Shown piece by piece: positions 45,969-58,167 of a stretch of DNA of 64,000 nt. The stretch covers positions 434,001 through 498,000 of the forward strand of contig JAEBUN010000010.1 in NCBI GenBank assembly GCA_023014365.1, in the 5' to 3' direction. The notes under the pieces are model-generated. The model was given only the letters and a program-made list of their open reading frames with translations, was not told the DNA's origin and did no database searches. Both the position numbers and the translations under genes were made by a program. How positions within the stretch are numbered: the first letter of the stretch is position 1; each line of letters begins with the position of its first letter. Origin of the DNA: Lepiota brunneoincarnata (lineage: Eukaryota > Basidiomycota > Agaricomycetes > Agaricales > Agaricaceae).

Positions 45969-48208
45969 ATGATGCCTGTGCGTCCATTCTCTTAAAATTT
46001 ATCCAAAGCTCACCTTCATCCTAGCTGGACCCTCTAGTGAAGTCCGATAGTGAAGGCACTGAGGGGTCATGGACAACGTATGGAGCCTTTCAGACCGCAC
46101 CCAGCACACCTCGATGCATTACTCCGAATTTTCAACCTCTGACTGAAAATGACACAATTGTTGCGTGAGTATATACACCATACGGGGGGACTTTTACTCT
46201 TCGTTGTTCGTGTCATTCAGCGACCTAACTAATTTTCAGTGTCATGGGACCAACTGGGGCAGGAAAGAGCACGGTCGGTAACCTATCATGCTCGGGTGGC
46301 ATCACTCGGCCTCACATAATCCCATGGCTGTAGTTCATCAAAGTCGCTACCGGTACAGAGCATGTCCAGATTGGTCACAGCTTGGACTCCTGCACTGCGA
46401 AAGTCCAGGCGGTTCGCTGTCGTGATCCCAATGGCCAACGGGATGTGGTTTTCGTGGATACTCCAGGGTTCGATGATACCAATAAAAGGGATACAGAGAT
46501 TTTGGAAAGCATCGCCGACTGGCTAGAAAAGACGTCAGTGTTTTTTTTCTCGTTACATAAAAATCTTGATAACCTGCCTCGGGACAGGTATCGAGCGGGC
46601 GTCAAATTATCCGGTGTCTTGTATCTCCACCGCATCACGGACAATCGTGTCACAAACACTGTCCTTCGAAATTTAGACACGTTCAACAAGCTCTGTGGTG
46701 ATAACGCGCTCGCAAATGTTGTTTTTGTCACAACAAACTGGGACAGGCTGGAAAAACCCGATAGTATTGAGGAAGGAATCAGGCATGAAGAAGAACTCAG
46801 TAACACATTCTGGAAGCCGTTTCTCGACAGCGGGTCCCAGATGTTGCGCTTTGAATACAACTGCGCCTCCGCTTGGAATATAGTTAGTTCGCTCCCTTTG
46901 GTACGCTTGCCTTTGGAAATCCAGAGGGAGATGGTCGATCAAGGGAAGCGTCTGGAGGAGACAGCAGCCGGCCAATCTTTGTTCTTGTGGCTTCAAAAGG
47001 CATGGAGGGAATTGGTTCGTAGGGTTGAATACCTTCTGAAAAAGGTTACATCATCCGGAGGAAACAACAGATCTCGAAGTGAAACATTCGAGAAGCAGCT
47101 GCAAAGGACAATGGCGGACTTGAGGGAAGTCGAGCAACAGAGGAACCGCTTCCTCCGCAGAAGGTCCACTCTAACGTCCATTCGTTCCTCTTCGTCGTCT
47201 TCTGTCACTTCGAGCTCCTCCAGCTCATCGTTGCGCGTGGCCGTACGCGACGTCTATGACAAATCGCAAAAGAAAATCAGGTCGCGTTTCCAGCGAGGGC
47301 GGGGTTCTCGGAGGCACAGCAGCCTGTCTACATCCAGCATTGGGGAATCCGGTGAAACAGATTGCTCCTCTATTTGCTCCTCGTCTCCACCCACCCCTTG
47401 CGACATCCCTGATATTGATTCTTTCCTCGAGGCTGCTATTGAGTCGGACCCAAAGCACATACAGGCCAAAGGACTTACAGGCACCATCCAAGTATTGAAG
47501 CTTGCACGCACTGCCGCCACCGGGATCCCAGTCCCAGGCCTGCAAAGTGTGATTGGAGTTGCGTTGCACATAGCCGAATCGCTGAACGTAGGTCCTCTCA
47601 TGAGGTATAGTGCGCGCCTGATCTGATTAAGTTGCTGTAGGAGATCAAGGACACAGACCACTCGCTCGTTATTTTGATGAGCAATACCGGCCAGCTGATC
47701 AGGACTATCTGTGATCAAGTACGAGCAACACAAGGATATCCCAAATCTGTCACCGATGCAGTCGATGATTTTTACCGGTGCGAGCTTCATGACTGATCGC
47801 TGACGCAGTGTCTCATAAGAGCGTCAGAGAGCTGTTGAAGATATTTGAGATCGCCAAAAAAATCGAAGCGGGTGGCAAGCTGCAGCGATACGTACTCCGA
47901 CCTGACGACCAGCGTGCAATTATTGACTGCAACAAAGCAATGAAGTTGGCTTTGCATCGGTTGGGAGTAAGTGGTGTTGGATAGTCACGTGGTGACGGAG
48001 CTCATTTTCTCACGGACAGGTACGCGTTGGGTTATCGATAGTCGCACGAAATGAAGATGTTTATTCCAAGTTGGTTCAGATTGAAGAACTGGTAACGAGA
48101 ATGGTCACGGTAAGGTTTCTCTCAAATACCCTTGTTGAGAGGTCATAGCCCTTATGACTCTTCATTCAGTGTTACGCCGACAGGCAGCGTAAACCCACTT
48201 GGCCCTGA
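45969..48208 (+). CDS. P-loop GTPase, locus F, fused to a Ser-rich linker and an alpha-helical C-terminal domain
   Basis: The short first exon MMP joins to LDPLVKSDSEGTEGSWTTYG, then DTIVA, the 34-nt microexon VMGPTGAGKST, and the exon with VVFVDTPGFDDTNKRDTEIL. The next exon has KLSGVLYLHRITDNRVTNTV and VVFVTTNWDRL, a G4 variant with N-W-D that differs from the TTMW of its relatives. A coil (QREMVDQGKRLEE; LREVEQQRNRFLRRRS), a tract of Ser residues and Arg-rich RSRFQRGRGSRR follow. The C-terminal part is helical: LTGTIQVLKLARTAATGIPV, PGLQSVIGVALHIAESLN, VRELLKIFEIAKKIEAGG, EDVYSKLVQIEELVTRM. It looks like the N-terminal helical bundles of Agaricomycete TKL/NLR-like proteins (MLKL-type). Stop 48206-48208 is the best exon join. 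Confidence 0.8.
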
Positions 48209-49055
48209 CCGTTCTGGACGACGACCTGCATTTATTTGTTCTACAATTCCTCTCCCTCGTCATATATACTTGCGATCTCGACGGATCCGTTGTTGCGTAG
48301 TTCACTTCTTGTAATTCGGTATTCGTACATCACAAACGAAGTAACCCTATCCCCCAACCTCCAGGCACCACCATACGAAATACAGATAACCCAGACAAGG
48401 GAAACCGCAAGCCCAACAATCCCCCGTTAATATGAGCAACGAACGCCCGCCAGTCAAGCGAAACCAGCTGGCAGCGATGGGATGCTTCCTAGCATTGTGA
48501 TGCCTGCTGATACTACTCTCGTCGTAGGCTAAAGGTCGTTTGGGGGGGAAAAGTGGCCAACAGCCTACAGCGGAGCGCAGCGCTTCAGCACCCAGCCCGG
48601 TCACTAATACTACAGGTCTGGCTCTGCACAAGCCGGGGGCGCTCCCGCTGAATTTTTTCTTGCTGAGGCACATATTCGTATAGACACATGCCTGACTAGC
48701 CATCATTAGGAATAAGATCGTAGCCAGAGCAGCCCAGGCTCTAGAATCTATAGTCATTCTACATGCGCTCGTAAGTATAAATATAGATAGAAATGAATAT
48801 ATAGCAGATGTACGCAACAGCGCAAGATGGGGTGTAGAAGTGGGGTAGCTGGCTTATTTTATCCTCGACGAAACTGTGCATTTGTGCCGCGTCATGCAGT
48901 TACTAGCTTTCGTGAAAGGTCGGTGAGGAAGCAATCCACAGGGAAACAACAATACATCGGATTGATGGTCCAGACGCTGAACTGAAATACATGACTATGT
49001 TTTCCACAAGGCATACCGACGCAAGTTGAGGAAGGACGGATTTAGTTTGCGCATA
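48209..49055. other. Convergent intergenic region, no supported gene
   Basis: A 156-codon frame on the minus strand (48347-48817) has a hydrophobic start but no motif or splice-supported partner; I leave it uncalled. It may hold the 3' UTRs of F and G. Confidence 0.45.
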
Positions 49056-50349
49056 TCAGCTAATGGCTGTGTCCCGTTTCGCGCGTAATTCCACCAACTC
49101 ATTCAGGAGGACCTGCATGACCATCGGATCGGACGTTTTTGACACCTCCTCCCTCAGTCGCTTCAGCACCTCCTTCTGCTGTTCGACCAATTGTTCGATG
49201 ATACCGTGGAGCTCTCGCCCAGCCTTGGTGTTCGGAAGAGCCTTCTTGAGATCGACGAGTTCATTTTGAATCTGAACCGCCTGTGCACCGAAATCCAGTC
49301 CGATGATGTGATTGAGGATGCTCCAAGCCATCTTTCGCGTGGGCTCCTCGAAACGTAGAGTTCGTGACCCCCCGCCCATCAGGTCCACCCAATACCTCTC
49401 TTCCAATTCTTTCTCTCGCTCAATTCCTATCTCCCGCTCGACGAGCCCCCACATCGTCGTCGTGAGGACCACCCTTCCATACACTTCTTGTCCACAGAGT
49501 TTCTTGAACATCTCAAGGTTCCGTAAAGGCGTGCCAGCCATACGATTGTCAGAAATTCGGTGCAAAAAGAGGATTCCAGAGAGGAATATGTCCCTCTCAT
49601 ATCTGTCTTGTCGTCCATTTCAGTAGAGCGAGGTGTGTACTGGAGCACGTACGTTTCTTTGAGCCACTGTGATATGAGTTGAAGAATGTCCAGGTCAGGC
49701 TTCTCTGTGTCATCGAAACCAGGAGTGTCGACGAGAACGACGCGGGTGGAAGCTCCGACGGCAATTCTAACGGCCTGGATCTCGCTTGTATGTGAGTGGA
49801 GACCATGACCCGACCATCCTTCGACACCGGCGGCTGTTTCTATAAACTATGAAAGGGATGAGCGTCACGCCATTCTTGTGAGATGGTTCATACAGTGCTT
49901 TTACCGGATCCTGTTGGTCCCATAAGGCTGAAGATACGAGAATAAGGACCAGAGTCTGCTGAATACTGAGTGAACTTACGCAATGATAATGTCATCTCGC
50001 GTCAACATGTCTTTCGTCACGACTTCGACTTGGAGATTACGGGTAAATTCGTCCTCCGTTACAATACGCCTCAGGGGCTTGCTGGCGCCACTATGGCCGT
50101 TCTGTGACCCATTCTTGTTGAACTATAATTGAGGAACGATGTGTTAGTTTCGGGTTGGTGAATCAGGGGGATTCGCCTCACCAGCCAAGAGAGTCGTGGC
50201 ATGAATCTTCTGTTGTCCTTTTCTGACTTCTGTGAGTCTTTCTGGGTGTCTTTGGAATCCCTGTTGCGAAAAATTGCTGAGAAAGCCATGACGGGGTGAA
50301 TAGCCCGATGAGATCCATACCCTCTAGCTAAAGAATTCCGAGGACTCAT
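49056..50349 (-). CDS. P-loop GTPase, locus G
   Basis: The N-terminus is MSPRNSLARGYGSHRAIHPV (50349) or MAFSAIFRNRDSKD (50289), basic and polar. Then come VVTKDMLTRDDIIIA, the microexon LMGPTGSGKST, FIETAAGVEGWSGHGLHSHT, TRVVLVDTPGFDDTEKPDLD, FLSGILFLHRISDNRMAGTP and VVLTTTMWGLV. The coil has ELVDLKKALPNTKAGRELHG, EQQKEVLKRLREEVSKTSDP and ends LRAKRDTAIS. All exons join in frame with no defect seen, so this is one of the best intact copies. Compared with E and B the coil is shorter and lacks the basic-hydrophobic FFFGKK-type end. Confidence 0.86.
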
Positions 50350-50962
50350 CGCAGTACTTGTTCGATGTGTATCGTGTAGTATGATGAAAAGCAACACGCC
50401 GAGCTTTTCAGTGAGAATGTGGAGAAGGGCAGTGAACCTCAAGGTGATTGGGCGTCAAAAAGGCCTCGTGGTAGGACATTGCTAGTTCGGACCTTTCCCT
50501 GATCGGCTGGATAAACAATGACACCTGTCACCCTTCATGTAGCGAACATTCAATTGATCACAATCTAAGCCTCGAGGCCTGGGGGTTGAACGTTGAAACT
50601 CCAGTCTGGGATTCGAATGGAAAGCATCGAGTATCCCAGGACGAAAGCACATGTTCTATGTGTTATGAATCCGTAAAGAGGAGTTTGTGGTTAATGCATT
50701 TCGGGAGGCGGAGCAAAGAAGCATCTTGCTCGCCCGGAACCTCGTAGGCGTAGCCTATAGATTGAATGAGCCGGAAACCTTTGAAACTTGAGCTTAGGCA
50801 GCCGAAGGAAATAATGAATGGGCCCCGTTCCCGTAGCGAATCCTTCCTTCTGAGCAGCAAGCTTCTCGATAGCAGCTGCTCTTTCTGTCCACACACAGTA
50901 GTGTCTTTCCTTGAGATATCTGATAGTACGAAACATAGTCTGCGAATTAAAGCGACGAAACA
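50350..50962. other. Divergent intergenic region between GTPase G and the RMND1-like gene
   Basis: Open frames on the minus strand near 50690-50968 carry no recognised motif. I treat the stretch as promoter region. Confidence 0.45.
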
Positions 50963-52417
50963 TGGCAAGTCACGTGTTATTTCTCTTCATGCTCCTGGCT
51001 TTCATCTCTCGGAGTCATCGAGTCGCTTCTGTACGCCAGTCCCTGACACCAGCTGCGCTTTCATGGCATCGTAGGGGATACGCAGAATCGCCGAGTCATC
51101 GCCAAGGAGTGCCCATTTCAGGATTCCAAACCAAAGCCGAAAACGACCACTCCTCTCCGGCGATCGGCATCCGCTTCATTGCCCATCCGTGCAAACCCAA
51201 CACCCACTCGGAGTGATATCCAGACCGTGTTTACCCTTGCGACGGCTGAGCGCTATCTCCTTTCTCGTCTAAGGGCACATTCCGACCTCCCTTCCCGCTC
51301 ACAGTCTCTGCACGAATCCTGGTGGGTACCCAAGTGGACAGGGAGGGGAGGGAGACAGGGCGAGATATTCGTATTTGCAAACGGAAGTTATGTTTGCTGG
51401 GGTCTCAGAGAGGAAGATGCACTGGAGTTCAAGAGGGAGGTGATTGACAAAGCACCTGGTCTACTGGTTGCTCCCCTACGCGACATGGAGGATGAGGAAC
51501 TCGAGTTTGTTGTGGACCCCATAGAGTGCGATTTCTCGACGTGTCTACGACTACTCTCCGTTGCTTACCCTGAACATTTAGGCGGACCCGTCTACAAGGA
51601 GATCTGATTATCCTCGGTCAAACATCTCCCCTCAATGAACCTTCCTTGATGCCCACCAAGCTACCACCCATGGTTTTCCCGGAAGAAACGCTCCTTGCTC
51701 GATATGCATACTCACAGGCTCTGTCACGCTCAACTGCTTTATCCGCCTTGGAAGTTTCGCTTGACGATTATTTGACGTCAATGGCACTGCTGCCACACGC
51801 CCTGGAGCAAACAGGGAAACCGGGCATGGGTCGGACGCAGCTCATCAAGAAGCTGGGTCAACTCATGAAATTTAGACAGGGGTTGAATCTCAACAGAGAG
51901 AATTTTAGCGATGTGCCGGACTTTTATTGGGCTGAGCCAGAGCTAGAGCGTGAGTCTGTTTTTTTTGACTGGCGTCCCATTTATGGACAACGCAATTCAG
52001 GTTATTTTAAATCCTTGAGCGACGCTTTGGAAGTCAAAGCACGGACGGCTTCTGTCAATGACAAGATCACCTATGCGGCAGAGGTAAGTATACCACATGT
52101 CTATTTTGCCAGAATATGACTCCATTCGATTCTAGGCTCAATCTGTCCTTCGCCAGCTGCTGACTGAGGTATGCATGAAGCCATTTTGTTGATAGTACTG
52201 TTACTTATCCTTGCACTTTAGTCTTCGACACATCGAATGGAACTAGTCATCATCGCATTAATCGCAGTCGAGGTCGTGATTGTAAGCGAAGGGAATGATC
52301 ATCTATTCTCCTCAGGGCTAACAGTACACTGGTTCATAGGCGCTGATCCGCGATGGTCCCGAACTTTGGCATATGGCTTTTGGAAAGGAAGCAAAGGAAG
52401 AACAGCAGACTCTATAG
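50963..52417 (+). CDS. DUF155 family protein, RMND1-like (mitochondrial), with apparent -1 frameshift
   Basis: After an uncertain basic N-terminus the frame gives SDIQTVFTLATAERYLLSRL, EIFVFANGSYVCWGLREEDA (the core of DUF155) and ELEFVVDPIECDFST. Then come GDLIILGQTSPLNEPSLM, RYAYSQALSRSTALSALEVS, KLGQLMKFRQGLNLNRENFS, DVPDFYWAEPELE and RMELVIIALIAVEVVIALIR (C-terminal TM), ending at 52415-52417. RMND1 relatives sit in the inner mitochondrial membrane and support translation. The block ending HLGGPVYK and the block GDLIILG are in different frames; one extra G in AAGGAG (about 51598-51603) would join them. The start is uncertain because at least one intron lies in 51000-51120. Confidence 0.82.
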
Positions 52418-52650
52418 AACCCCCTCATTGCATCTGAACCCTATTTCCCTATCTCCACTCATCGTATAAATATTATCAACTACTTAATTGTTTTTAGTTT
52501 GCCTATATCTGGTGTTCGCGGGACGGCTAGATCATCCTACACAAGAGATAAGCGTGGATATCGGTACCCTCATTCATGCTACAATCCCGCTGCAAAAATC
52601 AAAACGAAGGGATGCCATTTGCAATTTGGGAGGAAAGCTTCGGGTTAGGT
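52418..52650. other. Convergent 3' gap, no gene seen
   Basis: This lies between the RMND1-like stop and the degenerate 3' end of the esterase pseudogene. The open plus-strand frame at 52488-52988 is antisense to esterase exons. Confidence 0.4.
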
Positions 52651-53735
52651 ATCACTGGAAGTTGCCCTGGAAAACTGGCATTGATAAGATCTGCCACCAT
52701 TCTTCAGGTCGCAGCATGAGAATCGAGGCCTTATCTCGAATTTGTAAAACTCTCTCACCGGCCAAAGACAGTAGTGCCATTCACGTTCAAGTCTGTCGAT
52801 GGTACGTTGGTAAATTAGTGTGCATTTGTTCAATACTCACGAGTGTTGTCATCCGGAAGCCTGTTCAGTCTGTGTGCTTGCATCGGGTCCGATGGCTTCT
52901 ACCTGTAGCAACCAACATGGTCAGGTTAGGCCACCCTCCGAATACCTGTCAATGTTGCACCCACATATTTGATGGAAGCAGCGTGTAAGTCCAAGAGATG
53001 CGTCCTCTGCTGTTGCGCAATCAGGATCGTTTCCTAGAAAACAAAGTCATATCAATAATCAGTCACTCGCCGGCCAACGACAACGGGTGGGGTTGGAGGG
53101 GTCAACGTACGGTCCGCCCACGGGCCCAGCGCGTCCGCAACCGTCCCGTCCGCATTGAAGCTTCTTCGCGTCAAACTCGTCACGAGCACCGGTTCTGCAC
53201 CCAAGCTCCTGACTTGCCTGACCATCTCTGTCAGGTTGGCACCCATCGACTCAGGGGGGGCTATTTTCATGTCATTGTGCCCGAATTGGATCGTCACCAA
53301 TGTGCGGCGGCCTTTCGCAGTTTCGCCTCTTATGGCGTTGAGCGAGATGTTCCAAAACCTGCATTTCAATGTCCAGACAATCCAGATCCAGTAGACACCT
53401 TCAGGGCTTAGGTGACTGTATTATTCTTACCCATTAGCGACGAAGGTACCCGTTGTAGCTCCATTTCTTGCAGTGTTGATGCAAGGGGTACCCGCCACAA
53501 GAGACGCGATGTTGCCAGTTATCGCAGAACCGCAGAATCCGTTCCCCCACCCTCCACTATTGGGGGTAGTTCTGTTGTGATTGCTTCAGCTTTGGATCGA
53601 AGAGATAGTACCCTAGCATTACCCATTCGCCGTTGTGCTATCGCCGACCAAAACAAAGGACGTCGGTACAACGGCTGAAGATGCGGCCTTCACAGCCAGC
53701 GATAAAGTTAGATACGCGACAATCTTCAGGAACAT
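52650..53735 (-). pseudogene. SGNH-hydrolase esterase (rhamnogalacturonan acetylesterase-like), with two +1 shifts
   Basis: From the ATG at 53733-53735 there is a signal peptide (MFLKIVAYLTLSLAVKAASS), then SFVLVGDSTTANG (block I, catalytic Ser), GWGNGFC, CINTARNGATTGTFVANG and LVTIQFGHNDMK (block III, GxND). GAEPVLVTSLTRRSFNADG, ALGPWAD, RTHLLDLHAASIKYV and LPDDNTHLNVNGTTVFGR (the DxxH block) complete the fold. The enzyme would deacetylate pectin outside the cell. Two single-base insertions break the frame: an extra C at the donor near 53111-53112, and an extra A near 52876-52881 just before the DxxH block. Both need to be real for the gene to be dead. Confidence 0.78.
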
Positions 53736-54008
53736 GGAGGAATATTCGAGTCTGATCATCCAGTGCATCTCTCTTGCCTCTTAAATATCAGAGAACGTGC
53801 TATGGGATGAATCACAAGGGACCAACACAACCTCCCCCCCGGCCCGCTAAGATCTTCCGACCGGTAGTTGTCCGCTTGCAGTGGGGGAAAAAAGTCATAG
53901 GGTGTGGGATACTTCGTTATCATGTTTAAATGCATACAAGATTGTAAGGTTCATTGGAACGTGAGTAAGAAGCCGCTCGGGCTTCGGCCTAAATAGCTTT
54001 CTTAGGCT
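53736..54008. other. Upstream region of the esterase pseudogene
   Basis: No coding motif was seen. It separates the esterase start from the 3' end of the uridine kinase gene on the same strand. Confidence 0.5.
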
Positions 54009-56365
54009 TTATAGATAGTAGCGATCGCCTGAGAATGGATTAAGTGTAGGGTTCCTTTGTATCCATGTCCTGAGATCTCACCTATTTGACCCATACCAGG
54101 CTGCATAACCCAGACCTTTCTTCCTACACCTTCGGGATTCGTCACTTCGTCCTGTAGCCCCTCTAGCCAACCTTCCTGCATTTCATCGTCCACTGCTGCA
54201 CAAACAATTTTGACGTCTGGAAACGCGCGGCGAAGGACGGATATACCACCTCCGCGGGCAACGAGAAAGGCCTACAAACACGATACTGGTCCTGCTGAAC
54301 CCCATGGTCAAGGAGGAATGCGGATCGACATGAAGGCCTGCTGCCCCGGTGCCAATCTGAATCTGTCAGTCGCATAGTACGTCAGGCCAAAAGCGACGTA
54401 CTTGGGCATCAAGCAGGAATACCCATGTATCTTCTGCCAGGTGTCTGTAACGAACATACATGGGAAGCATTACTTGAAGACACATGGGCTCTCCTGTGGT
54501 AGCATCTGACTGGATCAGAAGTGATCCAATAGGTACATCCCGAACGACTCTACGAAATCCCCTCTCCAGGGCCCCACCGCTGCGTCCAGCTGACATCAGC
54601 TCATCCAAGCTCCGAATCGCAGACTATCGTACGCACGATCTCTGTATACAAACGCCACATATACGCTAGAAAAACGTCAGGATACCCGTAGGGTGATTAC
54701 TTGCAGGAAGCTCACCTTGGCATCAAGCTGTTTCCCGTGTGAAACCATCTCCACGGGTGTCACTACGGTGTTTGGAATATATGGCAAATGTTGAAGGGCG
54801 TGCTCGACCAGCAGCGTGGACAAACGATCAACAAAGAAGACAAAGTCTTGTCGGCTGCAATTCCTGTCTCGCAGAATGGTGAAGATACCCTATTGCCGTT
54901 ACATCAGCATTGCATATCTTGCACAACGAACTGAAGCAGTACTTGAAGTTGAGACGTTGTTGGGAGAACAGTAAGATTGAGATCTTTGATAGCAAGTGTG
55001 CATGAACCAGACTTCGATTTAATGTATTGGTGAGGGATGGCCATCTTCTCGCGGAACTGGTTGGAGCGCCCTTGCAGCTGGCGTCGTACATGTGTACAAA
55101 TTAGCTCGATGGCAACCGCATTGTTTGAACCTGGGACAATCTGTCGATTCACCATCAATATATATGCGACTCATCATTGCACTGGAATCGCTCACAATAT
55201 CGGCATGAGAAGCAGTAGGCCGCACGAAATTGTCATATGATGGTTTCACGAATCGAAGATACCTGTCGATAAGTTGAGACGCGCAAATATGAGCAGTGTA
55301 GCTTAACTCTTACTGGTCGAGGACACCCTCAACACTGCGTCCGCGTTCCTTCACGTCCCGTTTGATTCGACGAGCGAGCATCAAGTCTGAATCGCATTGG
55401 ACGAAAATCTATGACGTTGGACGTGAGGATAAGAAAGGGATGAACGGAAACTACACACCTTCAAGTCGTATAATGCACGAAGAGCCGGATCGTGTAGTGC
55501 CATGATGCCCTCCGCTGCATCAACAGGGGTTTATGCCCGTTCAGCAGAGAGCACATCCAAAACTCATAGCTTCCCCCACACACGCACCAATGATAACAGT
55601 GGCGCCATAGAGGTACTTTGTTTCCGCCAACCGTTGGTGTTCTGCAAAAGAATAAACTGGAATGTTGGACTGTTTGCAGCCCTTGAGGTCCTGCTAGACA
55701 CTTTGTTGATGTGAGTGACAACAGTGTGTTATCCGGATCGGTCCGATACGCACAGACGCGAACATTGGCATGTCGATGGCGTCGGGGTGGTCAAAGTCCA
55801 GCATGTTGGCGTGGGCCAGAACCAGTTCTTCCGGAGTATGATATTTGTAGAAGCTGTCCTATTTAAGGAGGCTTGAGCATACAAGAACAAAGTAGGATGA
55901 ACGTCAAACCTGACCTGTGAAAGGATGATTACGGTAGGAATAGACCCAAGGGCGCGGACAATCTCTCTGGCAACATGGGTCTAACGCGATGACGAGCATC
56001 TACGTCAGCATTTGTCGGAGCACCACACAAGACTAACTTTTCCACTCGCAGAACCACCTGTGGTCCGTGTTAGCAGACTTCAAGCCTCAAACATCGTGCA
56101 ACATTGATGCACACCTGCTACGCCGATCACACACGCGTCGTTGATACGATCGCCACCCTCTTCATACCTAAAAATCCCCCGGCACTTGTCAGCTCGATGA
56201 GATTCAACAGATACCGAGAACATGTCACCAAGGAGGACGGCCATGAGATACCAATACGGTGTTCTTCTTAGGTTGAAAGAGCTTCAAATCCTTTCCGGGG
56301 GGGATTGGAGAAGTGGATATCGTCGAAGGGCCGCTCAGAGCGTGCTTCAATAGTTGTGCGGCCAT
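54009..56365 (-). CDS. URK1: Uridine kinase fused to a UPRT-like domain (URK1 type)
   Basis: The ATG at 56363-56365 starts MAAQLLKHALSGPSTIST. After FQPKKNTVLVSHGRPPW comes DACVIGVAGGSASGKTHVA (Walker A), then SIPTVIILSQDSFYKYHTPE, LAHANMLDFDHPDAIDMPMF, and a phosphoribulokinase/uridine kinase body. The C-terminal half has ALQHLPYIPNTVVTPVEMVS, SRTSIVF, ISVLRRAFPDVKIVCAAVDD and a last exon giving GMGQIGDRYYL with stop at 54009-54011, the UPRT-type end. The product phosphorylates uridine and cytidine in pyrimidine salvage; the UPRT-like half is often inactive in such fusions. About a dozen small introns are used. The end of GTPase H lies only 96 bp upstream, on the same strand. Confidence 0.9.
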
Positions 56366-56388
56366 TGTGAGCAGCGGCAACGAGGCGT

Positions 56389-58167
56389 GGCTGGAGAGCC
56401 AATAGAGACCATGTCAACTCAAGTGATGGGCACACCAGTCCAAATAATATGTAATACAGTCTAAAACGTAGCAAACAGCCTTCGCACCCGCCCGACCAAG
56501 GACGAATCTAGCTGACGCATCTGAATAATAGCCCCACTACGTTTCTCCTGCAACTCTGCCGACATGGCCACTAGCTTTTGCATAACCTCCCCGTCCTCCG
56601 ACTTGGACAACTCCTTCATCTGCTTCAGAATCCGCGTTTGTTGGTCGACCCATTGCTCGATCGTACGGTAAAGCTGCTGTCCAGCTAGCGTCCTTGGGAG
56701 ATCTTTCTTTAGATCAACGAGCTCTTTTTGTATCTGAAGCGCCTTGCGTATCGAACTGCAAGGTAATGATGATATTGTCCAAGGTGTCCCAGGCAGACTT
56801 TCGCGTGGGTTCTTCGAAACGGATAGTTCTTGACCCTTCCTTTATCATCGCCGCCCAAAAGGAGTCTTTGAGCTCCTTCTCCCGTGCATCCCCAGTTTCT
56901 GGCTCAACTTCTTGCCACATCGTCGTCACAAAAACCACCTTCCGGAACGCATTTTTCCCACAGAGTTTCTCAAATATCTTCAAGTCCTTCAGAGGTGTGG
57001 CTCCCACACGGGTGTCAGAAATACAGTGAAAATAGAGGATACTAGAAAGGTGCAAGTCGTTCTCGTACCTAGTCGTCGTTTGATTTAATGTACTAAAACA
57101 AATTAATTGTTGGACACACGTTTTTTTGAGCCAGCCGGATGTGAGCTCGAGAATTTCCACATCGGATCTGTACGTGTCGTCGAAGCCAGGGGTATCGACC
57201 AGAACCACATGGATTGAGTCCTCGAAACTAACCCTGACAGCCCGAATCTCGCTTGTATGAGATTCAAGGCCATGGCCTGCCCGCTCTCCGAAACCAGCCG
57301 CTGCGTCTATGAACTGTGACAACAATAAATCTTAGACCCTTCGCTAGGAAGGAGGTGACATACAGTGCTTTTTCCAGATCCTGTGGGCCCCATCAGGCTG
57401 AAAGTACGGCGGTCTTGAGGACTAGATCCTTGGAAATACACTGGACGAACTTACACAATGATGATATCGTCTTTCGTCAACTTCTCCCTGGTCACGATTT
57501 CGACCTTGGGGTTTTGGAAATCACGATATTGATCCATGTGTATAGCATTTCTCAAGGTCTCATTGATGGGGCATTCGTTCTCCGGCGGGTCGGCTTTACT
57601 GCGACCGAGGGACGGCTTTGAAATAAAGGTCCAGTCCTTGACAAGTAAATCAAACGGCTTTCACCTACAAACCGTGAAGCAAGACCCTTTATTCCCTTCG
57701 GAAGCCTTTGCGACATGTGAGAAGTCCCTGAGAATCTAAGGCTGTGGAGTCGGTGGAGATCAGAAGCAGGACAAATGACCAGGTGAATCAATGCGGAAGG
57801 CTATGCTGAAAACCTAAGGGAGAAGTTAAGCCGTAGCACCCTTTCATCCCCTCTACACATACCAAGCGGTGAGTCTACCTCATGCCACTAAACACCTGGT
57901 GCCCTCGCGGGGCGCCTGGACCTCGCTGATTCGCCGATTAACCGGGCAGAGCCTGCGACTCTTGGACAGCTGCTCCGCCGGATGTAGTACACCATTCTGA
58001 ATGTTTCAAGCCCACGACTGATAGGCATGTCATCATCAAAGGGCGTGTATCCTCTGTTGCTTCGGGGTGGGAAACCATTCAGCTGCAGTGCGCTGCATCA
58101 GAGCGGCTGGTCATACAAGCGGTAGCTATATACCTCACTTACAACGTGTGCCCTTTTTCGAGGGGGA
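56389..58167. repeat. Tandem duplication, first unit (contains GTPase H)
   Basis: The unit begins at CTGGAGAGCCAATAGAGACC in the region upstream of URK1 and repeats at 58168. The first 150 bases of both units are almost identical. The other end is the block ending TGCCCTTTTTCGAGGGG (58140-58165 and 59868-59886). The units are direct repeats of about 1.78 and 1.72 kb. Confidence 0.88.
56461..57716 (-). pseudogene. P-loop GTPase, locus H, frameshifted before the coiled coil
   Basis: The N-terminus is complete (MSQRLPKGIKGLASRF, then DWTFISKPSLGRSKADPPEN and EIVTREKLTKDDIIIV). The microexon LMGPTGSGKST, FIDAAAGFGERAGHGLESHT, VVLVDTPGFDDTYRSDVEIL, SSILYFHCISDTRVGATPLK and VVFVTTMWQEV follow. After KSAWDTLDNIIITLQFDT one extra base (CGCAAGGCG against CGCGGGCG in copy I, near 56750) shifts the frame, which then ends after 12 residues. 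The rest of the coil is still present in another frame and ends RVRRLFATF at 56461. The HRISDNRM motif is changed to HCISDTRV. Likely a recent pseudogene or a truncated G domain without coil. Confidence 0.8.

Noticed and set aside
48347..48817. 156-codon minus-strand open frame with hydrophobic start
   Set aside because: No family resemblance, many Cys/Trp typical of random GC-rich frames, and it lies in a 3' gap.
52488..52988. 166-codon plus-strand frame
   Set aside because: Antisense to the esterase exons carrying the DxxH and HLLDLHAASIKYV blocks, which explain the sequence better.
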